Assembly: GCF_050947875.1 (NCBI RefSeq)
Contig: NC_134572.1
Coordinates: forward strand, 117,149,709-117,213,708
From: Dermacentor variabilis
Lineage: Eukaryota > Arthropoda > Arachnida > Ixodida > Ixodidae
Length of the DNA: 64,000 bases
Direction of reading: 5' to 3'
Position 1 is the first letter of the stretch. Each line of letters opens with the position of its first letter. The notes below the pieces were generated by a model. That model did not search any database. It was not told the origin of the DNA and saw nothing but the letters and a program-made list of their open reading frames with translations. The position numbers were made by a program, and so were the translations under genes. Positions 1-9,820 of this stretch are shown in pieces.

Positions 1-785
1 GATGGTGGTGTGGTGAAAAAAATGACGGAGCTTAAGACGACGACGACGGCTTCCCGACAACGGTATGACGGTGCTGGGATAACGGCGAGTCAAATCACTA
101 CGACAAAATGACGGTGATGAAACGACTATGACGTCATCACGACAACTGCAAGACGACGATGCAATAATGACAATGGCATGGCGACCGAACAATGTCTTCC
201 CTGGAGAGACGACGATGGTATAATGACTATGGCATGACCAGAATAGTGATGAAGCTGGAATGACGGCGACGGTACCACGACAATGGGATGATGATGCTAA
301 AGAATGATTACAATGGTATGACGATGCTGGACTGACGACGACTGTGTAATGGCGGTATGACGACAGTGATATGAAGAAGGTGGAATGACGGCAGCTGCGT
401 GGCGACAAAAGGATGAAGAAATGGGATTACGACTGTGTGATCACTACAACAAAATGGCGACTATAGAACGACCACGATGGCATGACTCTGGCTATTTAAT
501 GACGATGCAATGCCGACAATGACATGGCGGCGATAGATTGAGAATTGCGGACCGATGTCGATGGAACGAAGACGACGGTATGACGATGATGGCTGGAAGA
601 TTGTGGCGTGATAACGACAATATGACAACGCAGTGACAGCGATAGAGTGATGACGGTGGTATGATGGCGATGACATGACAACAAATTGATTATTACAATG
701 TCAAGAAGGTCTTAAATGGAGGTGACGGCATGACAACGATGGTGGGTTGGTGTTTTACTCACGTCCGTACTTATACTTGCATCAC
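1..785. repeat. Decayed GACGATGG / ATGACG-type satellite
   Basis: The first 740 bases or so are built from imperfect short units such as atgacgacgatgg, gacaatggcatg and atgacgatgctgg in changing order. No unit repeats exactly, so this is an old, scrambled minisatellite. The open frames across it on the minus strand (for example 461-676, rich in S, H, R and Y) are products of the repeat and not genes. The array is cut on its right by the target duplication of the LINE that starts at 798. Confidence 0.7.
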
Positions 786-797
786 CTGACACCGTGC
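786..797. repeat. 5' target-site duplication of the I-like LINE
   Basis: The 12 bases ctgacaccgtgc occur here and again, identically, at 6671-6682, immediately after the CT-rich 3' end of the LINE. This is the signature of target-primed reverse transcription and fixes both borders of the element. Confidence 0.8.
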
Positions 798-904
798 GGA
801 GAGGAAGGCGAAATGATTCTCTGATAGAACGCTTGTACTTTTGTCTCCGCTTTTTCGCTTTGCTTCCCGGCATTTCTGGGAGCTGCCGCTCCCTCCTTGC
901 GGCA

Positions 905-2241
905 ATGGATGAAGAGACCTCCGAGGACTTTCCTGATGTGCAGCCGTCAAGTCGGCTAGCGCCCAGGAAACGTGGAAGTGCGTCAAGAGATACAGACAGC
1001 GAGGCCACTGAGGTATGTTCGGACAGCTACGACTCGTCGGACGATGACTTCCAGGTCGTGATGAGTAGATTAGGAAAAAGGAGACTACTACAGGCATCTT
1101 CGTCGCCAAGCGCTTCTACCGTGAAGAGTGCACCGCTGTGCTGGCCGCGCACTGTGCTGTTTATGCCCGTGGACCCGGCGACCATTTGCGGCTCCTCAAC
1201 AGACAGGTCCTCTCTTCGTTGCTCGAGAGAATCGCACGAAATGAGATTAAAGGCGTGCGAATAAACTCGCGGAAAAATGTCCTGGCAGTCGATGTCTTGC
1301 ATCGCAGCGCCCTACAAGACCTACGTAATATAACTGATATCGACAATGTAAAGGTGCGATCAATGAGCCCTACAGGCAGCGATGGTACTGTGGGCGTCAT
1401 TTATGACGTCGACGTTGCCATCCCTAATGACGACTTGCCAACGCTGATAAAGCCAACGAGAGAAGGCAATTTCATTACAAGGATTTTCAGACTGGGAAAC
1501 ACACGCTGTGGGAAGATTTTGTTTGAAGGAGACAGCTTTCCTTCCCACGTCAAAGTAGGACATGTCCGCCATCCAGTACGACCATTCGTACCGAAGCGCC
1601 TCCAGTGTTTCAAGTGTTGCCAGAGTGGCCACGTGAAGGGTGTCTGCGTGAAGAACGTCGTGTGCCCGCACTGCTCTGAGTCCCTTTCAGAAGACGCCTG
1701 CAGCACACATGTTCTAAAGTGCCCTAACTGCAGTGGTCCTCACAAGGCCTCATCAAAGGATTTCCCGCGGGTGCTCATGGAATTCGCGATTCTAAAACGA
1801 ATGGTGCGGGACAATTCAACGCATCGAGAGGCCGCTGTCGCTGTTCGGCGGCGTCGACGTCGACACCGAAAACGTTCACGAAATTCCGCAACTGCATATA
1901 GGTACACGCCAGCTACCGTCAGTAGGACTGCCGCATCACCGCACTGCGCCGCCAAGACAGATACAAGGAAATCAAACAAAGCGGAGAGTCTCGCCCGTCC
2001 TGAAGAATGGCCTGAGCAACCGAGGGCACAACTCCCTGCTAAGTTACCTCAAAACGCACCGACTTCGACTGCTTCGGCAACTTTTGAAGCGACGCTGGCA
2101 GATGATTGCCAGGTCATCAACATTCTGCGGTCGCTCATGAATGCCATTCGCGTTATACTTACCAACATGAAGTATTCGTCTGCGCAAAGCGCGCTACAGG
2201 TGCTGGACACTTTGAGTCCAGTACTTGCGGCTTTTGGTTAA
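905..2241 (+). pseudogene. LINE ORF1, gag-like nucleic-acid-binding protein, frameshifted
   Basis: In LINEs of this type ORF1 binds the element RNA and forms the ribonucleoprotein for retrotransposition. The chosen start is the ATG at 905 (MDEETSEDFPD...), followed by an acidic, Ser-rich N-terminus. The frame changes near 1171-1178: the left part ends in RTVLFMPVDPA and the right part resumes at GDHLRLLNRQVLS one frame away. A CX2CX4HX4C knuckle (CFKCCQSGHVKGVC) lies around 1606-1647, followed by a CPHC...H...C cluster. A third knuckle, CPNCSGPHKASSKDFP, has Phe where the last Cys is expected. After it comes a basic stretch (VRRRRRRHRKRSRN). The stop TAA at 2239-2241 is 4 bases before the ORF2 start. 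The frameshift and the lost Cys indicate a non-functional copy. Confidence 0.85.
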
Positions 2242-2245
2242 AATC

Positions 2246-5200
2246 ATGGCTCTCCAGAAGCCGTGGTTTCGTGACGAAGTCCGGCACGCGTCGACATTTC
2301 AGTGGAACGCCAGAGGACTGAAGTCACGTGTGTTCACGAATAAGTTCCCAGTCATCGTCATCTGCGAGCCCCTATCAGATAACATCAGACTGTCCGAGTA
2401 TTTCATGTCCGCCACCCACGGAGAATGCATCAAGATCATCGTATTCATGCGACGTGATCTTACGCATGTCCATCATCCAGTGTCACCTGACCAAGGAAAC
2501 CAATGCATAAGTCTGACAGTGAAGAAAGGCAAGCTCACTTTCACATTAATTGGAGCCTACATATCGCCCTCAAGTCGGTTGGACTGCGAGAGATTACGGC
2601 GAATCACGACAGCGACTCCGTAGCCTTTGGTGATTACTGGAGATTTTAATGCCCTCCACCATCTCTGGTGAAGTCCTAAGATAAACTCGAGAGGCAGAAG
2701 ATTAGTGTCATTTGCCTCCGAACAAGAACTGTGCTTGTTAAACGATGGAAGCACCACCTTTCCGCGTGGAACTGCCTACTGTAGCTGCCTGGACCTCACC
2801 TTTGTTTCACGCTCCTTCACTAGAAAGGTCAGGTGGTTTCCGGATATTGAAACGCGGGGAAGTGACCACCTACCCACTTAGCTTAGGGTTAAAGGGTTGA
2901 CGGACTCCAGGTTATCCGGCGTCACACAATATATTGACTGGCCAATGTTCAAGTCGATTGTCAAAGACGGCTTTCGTGATGACTTGTCCTCTAGCCTAGA
3001 GGCTGCGAAACATTCGCTTCTGAGAACGTATACAGGCACCGAATACGACATTGAGCTAGAGAAGCTTCGTGCAATTCGTCGTCGTGCAGAGCGAAGATAC
3101 AGGCGCGCGAAGTCTGTACATGACTTGAGGTTGTCCAGAAGAACTCAAAAGAAAATTTAGTGTCGCATGGACAAACTTGCATCTCAAAGATGGAAGTCAT
3201 TCTGCGAATCTTTGGATCCACGAAAACCTTTGTCTCACATATGGAGAACTGTTCGTGGCCTCCGTGGAACCCCTCAGCAGCGCGACCCTCTTAAGTCTTT
3301 GGCCCTTCACCAACAATGCAGGAAGATTGACGTAGCGGAATCTTTCTGCAGGAGGATTGCTGGCAAAACCAGTTCCGCTGGAACATCGACGCTCCACCAC
3401 TCACCGATTTCACGCGACCCCCGCATGGATAGACCTTTCTCCATGGACGAGCTCGAAGCTGCACTGGCCTTGTGCAAGCGTTTATCTTCACCAGGACCCA
3501 ACGGTATAACCTACCATACCCTATGTAATTTTGGCGAAGGGGCTCGGCAAGTGCTCCTGCTCTTGTTCAACAGCTCCTGGCAGACAGGTACGGTTCCCCA
3601 GGAATGGAAGACCAGTCGCCTAATTCCAGTACTCAAGCCTGGCAAGTCGCCTGTACACATTGCATCATACCGACTAATTGCGCTTGCCAGTTGCATCCGA
3701 AAGCTAATGGAGAGGATGGTTCTAGCACGACTAGAATGGTACCTCGAACATTACCAGGTATATCCAGATGCGGTGGCCGGTTTCAGGCGTGGCCGTTCTT
3801 CCATAGACAACGTTATCGACTTGGTGACGTACGTCGAGCACCAGAAGTCCTGCAAAAAGTTATCTGCTGCCCCGTTTCTGGATGTTAAAGGAGCGTACGA
3901 TAACGTAACGCACGAAGCGATTTTCAACGCGTTAGAGGCAGTAGAATTTGGCGGCGAAGTCTATTTCTGGATAAGTAGCTATCTACATAAGAGATCCTTT
4001 TTCGTACTTACCGAGGATGGCCCGACCTCCCGGCATTACAGTAACCGTGGGGTGCCTCAGGGCGGAGTACTCAGCCCAACGCTCTTCAGTCTAACACTCA
4101 TTGGACTCGCCGACATCTTGCCAGGCACCGTTAGGCTCTCCATCTATGCCGACGACATTTGCATTTGGACGTCGGCTGTGACGCGACTGCAGCTTCGCGC
4201 GCGGCTTCAGAAGTCAGCCACTTTAACATCATCCTACCATCGAGAACAAGGACTTTATATATCATACGATAAGTGCACAGTGGGGGCATTTACCAGGAAA
4301 TCAATGTCTCCATATGTGATATCCGTCGACAGACGATTGATCTCGTACAGCACGAGTCACAGATTTTTGGGGGTGGTCATTGACAAAAATCTCTCTTGGG
4401 CCCCTCATGTTAATTATGTGAAAAAACGCCTGACAGGAATTTGCCATATGTTTAAGTTCCTTGCAGGAAAGACCTGGGGAGTGACAATACACTCTATGCT
4501 GCGACTGTACAGGGTCCTCTTTATTGGATTCCTGCGGTACAGCCTACCGGTCATGTCCAACACCTGCAGAACTAACCTGAATATAACCAAAAGCATCCAA
4601 GCCCAAGCCCTCAAGATATGTCTTGGTCTACCGCGGAGTGCGTCAATGACTGAAGTTATTGCAGTCGCTCAAGGAGGAGGAGGAGACAAAGGGGAGGAAA
4701 GACAGGGAGGTTAGCCAGTGTAAGTACCGGCTGGCTACCCTGTGCTGGGGAAAGGGGTAAAGGGAATAAAAGGAGAAAGAAGAAGAAGCGGAAAAAATGG
4801 AAACCAGAAAATTCACACAGTAACGCAAAACTACGCGCTACAACATTCAAAGGCGTCGCACAATTCGCATGTCGTTAAAAACTTCAGCAAAGCCCTTAAG
4901 GCCTTGAGTGCCGAAGCCCGTCTGGACCAGTGTCCTAGAGCTTTTTCCTCTGTAAAGGGGCTATTGTCCAGTTTTTCGAGCGCGGTCACGAGCACTTTTC
5001 TTGGCACTTTGTAACGAGGACAGTCACAAAGGAGGTGCTCAATCGTCTCCTCGCAGCCGCAGGTGTCGCAAGTAGGGCTGTCGGCCATTCCAATGCGGAA
5101 TGCATAGGAGTTCGTGAATGCCACGCCGAGCCACAGGCGGCACAAAAGCGTTGCTTCCGCTCGTGGTAACCCTGGTGGTAGACGGAGTTGCAGACGTGGA

Positions 5201-6529
5201 TCCAATCTGTGGAGACGTGCGTTCGTGAATTCACTGGTGTTCCACAGATTATGCGTAAGCTCGCGGGCGCAAGCTCAAGCTCTGCGAATTTGCCTTGGTC
5301 TTCCCAGATGTGCATCCACGGCAGCAGTCGCTCAAGATTCCACTATTTGAACGCACATTAGAATTGAAACAATGCGTGTGCACATAAGACACTTCGCCCG
5401 GACCCCTACCCACCACCTAGCAAGTCTCCCAGTAGCTATAGGCCCCACACGACATTCAGTGCGACTGTGTTCGCGCACCGTGCCTCTTTCAGGTCAGATT
5501 ACACACCTGCGGCAAGGCCTTCCATTCCTCCATGGTGTATGCGCCGTACTCAAGTGAACCTTAAAATCCCAGGACTTCAGAAAAAAGTCGGACTTGCCAT
5601 CATCAGCGCTCAAGCAACTAACTTTACTTCTCTTGTACGAGAAATACAGCGACTGCACACACGTCTACACTGATCGATCAACTACATCAACCAGTTCCGG
5701 TGGCGCTGTAGTTATACCAGCAATGATAATAACCAAGCGGTTCAAGACTTCCTTTGTCACTACGTCTACAGCTGCAGAGTTCGCGGCTCTCCGCGGCGCG
5801 CTTCAAGTGATAAATGCTGAAAGTCCTAGAAAATGGGCAGTCTTCTGCGATTCAAGGCTGGCCTTGCAATGTGTGCAGTCGTTTCTCCGACATGGAACTC
5901 ACGATCAGCTCACGTGCGAAATCACGGAACTTGCTCATCACTTAAGAGAAAAAGGTCATGATATCTCTTTTCAATGGATGCAAGGTCATTGCGGTATCAT
6001 TGGAAATGATGACGCCGATAAGGCAGCTCGGACGTCAAACCAAGAAGAACGCTACGTCTCCATTCCTCTCTCAAGGACCGACGCCGCGAGACAACTTGGC
6101 ATTCTAGCACGCACGATCTCCTTAACAGAGTGGAATACCGTACATACAAGGCACACAAGACTGCACAGACTAAACCTGTCACTTCAACTGAGACCTCCAG
6201 CTGGTCTGCACCGACGTAATGCGTCTCTTCTGTGTCGGTTATGGCTTGGAGTTGCCTTCACGAATGCCTACTCAGCACTAATTGGAATGGCTGATATTCC
6301 TGCATGTGACGTTTGCGGATGCGAGGAGAACATTGACCACTTATTGTGCCATTGTCCTCAATTTCAAGCACGAAGACAATCTTTGTCCAACACATTGAGG
6401 AAACTATATGACCGTCCTCTGAGGGAACAGACAATACTAGGGCATCGTCCCGACCGATCATCGGCTCAGAAGGCAGTGAAGACACTTTTGTGTTTTTTCA
6501 GAACTTCTGGTCTGCGCGAGCGGCTTTAA
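2246..6529 (+). pseudogene. LINE ORF2: endonuclease, reverse transcriptase, RNase H; stops and nested insertion
   Basis: ORF2 would nick target DNA, reverse transcribe the element RNA and remove it with RNase H. The start is ATG 2246. Endonuclease landmarks: QWNARGLKSR, ICEP, GDFNA, LDLTF and SDHLPT. RT landmarks: FLDVKGAYDNV (motif A), GVPQGGVLSPTLF (B) and YADD at 4145-4156 (C). RNase H from about 5660: YTDRS (normally TDGS), EFAAL, CDSRLAL and GNDDAD. A C-terminal cluster CDVCGCEENIDHLLCHC precedes the stop at 6527. In-frame stops are at 2621 (TAG), 2669 (TGA), 2879 (TAG), 3158 (TAG), 5348 (TGA) and 5555 (TGA). The frame shifts away between about 5420 and 5520 and returns near 5600. The coding sequence is interrupted at 4673 by a reverse-oriented LINE fragment and continues after 5336. 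Confidence 0.9.
4674..5323 (-). mobile_element. Nested, 5'-truncated LINE 3' fragment with a 5' inversion
   Basis: On the minus strand this holds the last part of a related I-like ORF2 (LCRLWLGVAFTN, then CDTCGCEETIEHLLCDC; about 5258 down to the stop at 4831), the 3' UTR motif cacagggtagccagcc, and a (TCC)n-type tail ending at 4674. At its 5' side, from about 5262 to 5323, the sequence flips to plus-sense LINE (ALRICLGLPRCAS). That segment is homologous to the host stretch just left of the insertion (ALKICLGLPRSAS) but only about 70% identical by eye. A perfect 13-base repeat gcagtcgctcaag lies at 4661-4673 and 5324-5336. The structure fits a retrotransposition with twin priming. Confidence 0.8.
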
Positions 6530-6670
6530 CTCAAGTGCTGTCCGTACACGTATTACACACCTTCTCTCTCCCTTCTCGCTCTTCCCCTTCTCCCATCCCC
6601 CAGCGTAGGGTAGCCAGCCAGACTATTAACTGGTTCACATCCCCGCCTTCCTGTATTCCTCTCTCTCTTT

Positions 6671-6682
6671 CTGACACCGTGC
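6671..6682. repeat. 3' target-site duplication of the I-like LINE
   Basis: Identical to 786-797 (ctgacaccgtgc). It directly follows the CT-rich LINE tail and marks the right border of the element. Confidence 0.8.
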
Positions 6683-8749
6683 CCAGCGCAGTGTAGCAAG
6701 CAAACTTACAATTGACGCGTCGCTAAGCTTAAACGGTGATAACCAAAGTTTGTTGCACAGCTTCTTTAACCTATCAAGAAGCCGTAATTCTGGGCATTTG
6801 CCTGCGTAAGGAAATCAAGCACGCAGATATAATTCCATACTGAGGAGCTCGTCCGTATGTGACGAGTCATAAACGTGATAACGGGAATCTAAATATCAGC
6901 GCAAAATAGGATAACATTAGAAGAAGCCCTCATTTTCTGTAATGTACAAAAAATCATGGTAGAGCTAAAAGCCGTACCCTCGACATAGGCGCTGCACTTT
7001 GACGTTCGTGAAGGGCTAGTTTATTCAGTTTACAAAAAAAGAGGGCTACATACCGATAAAAGCGAAGAAGAAAGTGCTGAGGGATGAATTCTAAATTTCG
7101 TGGTCTCCTTACCAACATAATGATGGAGATCAGTCACTCTAAAATGGGAATGGCTGTGAAATACCTGTTAGCAAATTGTTTGGACGGCCTCGCGGTAGTT
7201 GCACGATGCCAGTGCTTCTGTAAACCCCTAATGGTGGTATCATGGAAAAACATGTTTCGCAAAAGGTGAGCTAATTTGTTATTCTTTCTGGATGATCGAC
7301 GACTTGTTTGTCCAAATCATTCGGAAGACCACAAGAGAACTCTCGGAAACAAACAAGCCAAAACTATGCCAAAATGCTACGGAAAGATTTCGCTATATTC
7401 CAACACTCATTTTGAAATTCAGCCTGTTAGTGAAACCCCGTTTCACTGTTTCCCGAACGAGTGCACTGGAAGGCAGTTGCGAGGTTGGAAGTGTTTGCTC
7501 ATCACCTGAAGGAAGTTAATTAGTTTGTTGAAAACCCTTCTGTCAAAAGAAAAAAAATAAAGGCAGAAAAATAAAAGAAGACACAATGCCAAGACAACAT
7601 TCAAGAGTTACGGCCATGATGTCAGCGAGTAAGGTGCTAAGGCCAAAGAACAAAAATCACGAGGAAAAGTAAACACGTCAGGCAGCGGTTCAAGAAATGT
7701 CATGCCAAACAAATGCCAGCGGTAAAAAAAAAAACGATGTCGAGGTTGGCCAACTCTAACCACCAGCTATGAATCACTAGGAGGGCGATACATTTTCCGT
7801 CTCGCGGTGCCACCTTGACATCTTCCCTTTTTGCGTTTGGGTTGCTAAGGAGGGCCAATCCAACTCTGTCTTTCATCTTAATTCAATGTGGTTAACCGTT
7901 ACTAAAACTACTGCATAGCAATCTGCGTCGCAGTCGTTCACAGCTAGATCACGGCTAGATCACGGCTAGAATCACGGCTAGAATCACGGCTAGATGGTCT
8001 TGGTGGTGCCATACCGAGTGCGGTTAGCCTGAAATGCTTGGCCGGAAATAGTTCCGCCTGAGCACTGAGCATCTCGTACGTTATTAACACGGAGAATGGT
8101 GGGTAGTACGTGGATCCTACCTTTTTTGCAATTGCACAGTTTGGTTAAGAAAGCACCATTGCAACTGCTCCTACTTATCTTTCCGTTTCACTTGTGCTGC
8201 GCGCTTGTTTCACGACGTTTTGTGACAGCAGTTCGGGTTTTACGCTCGCGGCTAATTCGTTTTATCGGGCCAATTCCACCACCGGGACAAATATAAACAG
8301 AAATTTGGAATAGTAGGTGTATCGTTGGAATCGGACAATATCTTCTATTAGCACCCATAATAGTTTAAACAACGGGTTAGATACAGTAACAATTGAAATG
8401 CAGCAGCATTTACGATGACAATTTCGCACATAGAAGGTCAAAAAAAAAGAAACAAATCGCGAGGTAATTAGAGGCCAGAAGAAGGAAGTTTTTGCCAAAT
8501 ATTGGTGTTGCCTATCAAATTCATGACGACTTGGCCGTCCTGCTCGAGGCACACGCCGACGCTTGTGTCATATTTACCTTCTGTATTCTAAATGCATCTT
8601 GTACCGGCCGTGCACTGGTCATTCGGTGCAATCAGGCAGCGCTATGAAGTCACGTAAGGAAGCATTCAAGCTGTATTTCGAGGATGAGGGGCCTCTGACA
8701 GTGAGAATGGGGCTTTATTATACATACTGGAACTGGCTTCATGAGCCTA
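6683..8749. other. No gene recognised; unique AT-rich DNA with one short tandem repeat
   Basis: Apart from the small tandem repeat at 7942-7995, I recognise nothing here. Open frames at 7084-7269 and 7276-7519 lack family motifs or splice context. The frame at 8563-8847 runs into an RTE fragment on the opposite strand and is not a gene. Confidence 0.5.
7942..7995. repeat. Short tandem repeat, unit gctaga(a)tcacg
   Basis: Five successive units of 11-12 bases (gctagatcacg or gctagaatcacg) lie head to tail. The difference is a single A insertion, and the last unit is incomplete. Near-identity suggests recent expansion. Confidence 0.8.
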
Positions 8750-9085
8750 TTTTTATGTCCACTGCAGGACAACGGCTTCTCCCAGCTATCTCCAATTACC
8801 CATGTCTTGCGTTAGCTGATTCCAAGTTGTGCCTCAAAATGTCCTAATTTTGTCACGCCACCTAATTTTCTGCCGTCTTCAACTGCGCTTTTCTTACCTT
8901 GGCGCCCATTCTGTCTTTCTAATGGAATCGCCGGTTATCTGCCTTAAGCCTTGCGTGACCTGCCCAGCTTCATTTTTTTCCCTGTTGATGTGAACTATAA
9001 TATCGGCTACCCTCGTTTCCTCCCTCATCCACACCGCTCTCTTCGTGTCTCTTGAAGTTAAAGTGTGATAAGAACGCTTAGTTGA
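8750..9085 (-). mobile_element. RTE-type LINE 3' fragment, diverged
   Basis: This stretch aligns by eye along its whole length with the 3' end of the full RTE element at 27911-28230. Shared blocks include tccactgcagg, ccacctaatttTctgccg, the ggttatctgcc block and the ccctcatccacaccgctctctt block, in the same order. It is read on the minus strand and encodes the degraded ORF C-terminus. It clearly belongs to a different subfamily from the 28-kb copy. No target duplication was found. Confidence 0.75.
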
Positions 9086-9142
9086 TGCACGCTAAGCAGC
9101 AACCTACCCTATGTGTTTCCTTTCTCTTATCACTGCTTATTT

Positions 9143-9372
<230 letters not shown>

Positions 9373-9436
9373 TGACTGATTTTGGTAACATTTGTCGCCA
9401 GTTTTCTCTCGGATTCATTGTCGAGTGAACAAACAC

Positions 9437-9580
9437 TTTTGCCCGCCACAACGGCGCAATGACTGCGGCGTTCTGCTGCTGAGCCCGAGGTCGCGTGTTC
9501 GATTCGCAGCCCCAGTGGCCACATCTGCCAAATTTTGGGCTTACTTCCAGGAACCCCAAATTATCTAGACTAAATCGCGA
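9437..9580 (+). mobile_element. tRNA-derived SINE, degraded copy
   Basis: The block gcggcgttctgctgctgagcccgaggtcgcgtgttcgattcgc has the tRNA-like layout of the better copy at 12987: the ctgctgagc..gaggtcgcg segment, then a B-box-like gttcgattcgc. It is followed by a remnant of the SINE body (aggaaccccaaatta). The A-box half is badly decayed. Confidence 0.6.
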
Positions 9581-9684
9581 TCCTTCCTACGGCGCCTTTC
9601 GTAGCCGCAATGCTTCTTTAGGACTCGAAAGTGCACCGGCCTGAGAGCCCGTTAATAGATCTCCTGTGCGTCATCCCGCGTGCA

Positions 9685-9777
9685 CTCAGGGCTCACTCTC
9701 TTCCTCTTTTACTCTTGGTATTCCCTACTTCTCTTACCCCAGCGTAGGGTAGCGAACCAGATGCTCGTCTCGTTGAC

Positions 9778-9816
<39 letters not shown>
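9685..9816 (+). mobile_element. I-like LINE 3' UTR fragment with (CT)n tail
   Basis: This carries the diagnostic 3' UTR motif ccccagcgtagggtagcgaacc, also present at 6600-6620 in the full LINE. It then runs into a (CT)n tract at about 9774-9816. It is a heavily 5'-truncated insertion of which only the non-coding end remains. Confidence 0.7.

Positions 9817-9820
<4 letters not shown>

Larger units (their letters stand above)
798..6670 (+). mobile_element. Full-length but inactivated I-like LINE (gag-like ORF1, EN-RT-RNase H ORF2)
   Basis: This non-LTR retrotransposon has both expected ORFs in order. ORF1 is a zinc-knuckle protein (905-2241). ORF2 carries an apurinic-type endonuclease, a reverse transcriptase, an RNase H domain and a C-terminal Cys/His cluster (2246-6529). 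The 3' UTR of about 140 bp has the motif cagcgtagggtagccagcc and ends in a CT-rich tail. A perfect 12-bp duplication flanks it. An RNase H domain behind the RT is typical of the I group rather than Jockey or CR1; clade placement is inference from motifs. The element is dead: ORF1 has a frameshift near 1175 and ORF2 has at least six stops plus frameshifts. A reverse-oriented relative is inserted at 4674-5323, so the element itself is about 5.2 kb. Confidence 0.9.

Noticed and set aside
461..684. Overlapping minus-strand frames rich in Ser, His, Arg and Tyr
   Set aside because: They are direct translations of a decayed short-unit satellite and show no codon structure or motif.
8563..8847. 94-residue plus-strand frame
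   Set aside because: Its right part overlaps the antisense of an RTE 3' fragment; no motif of its own.
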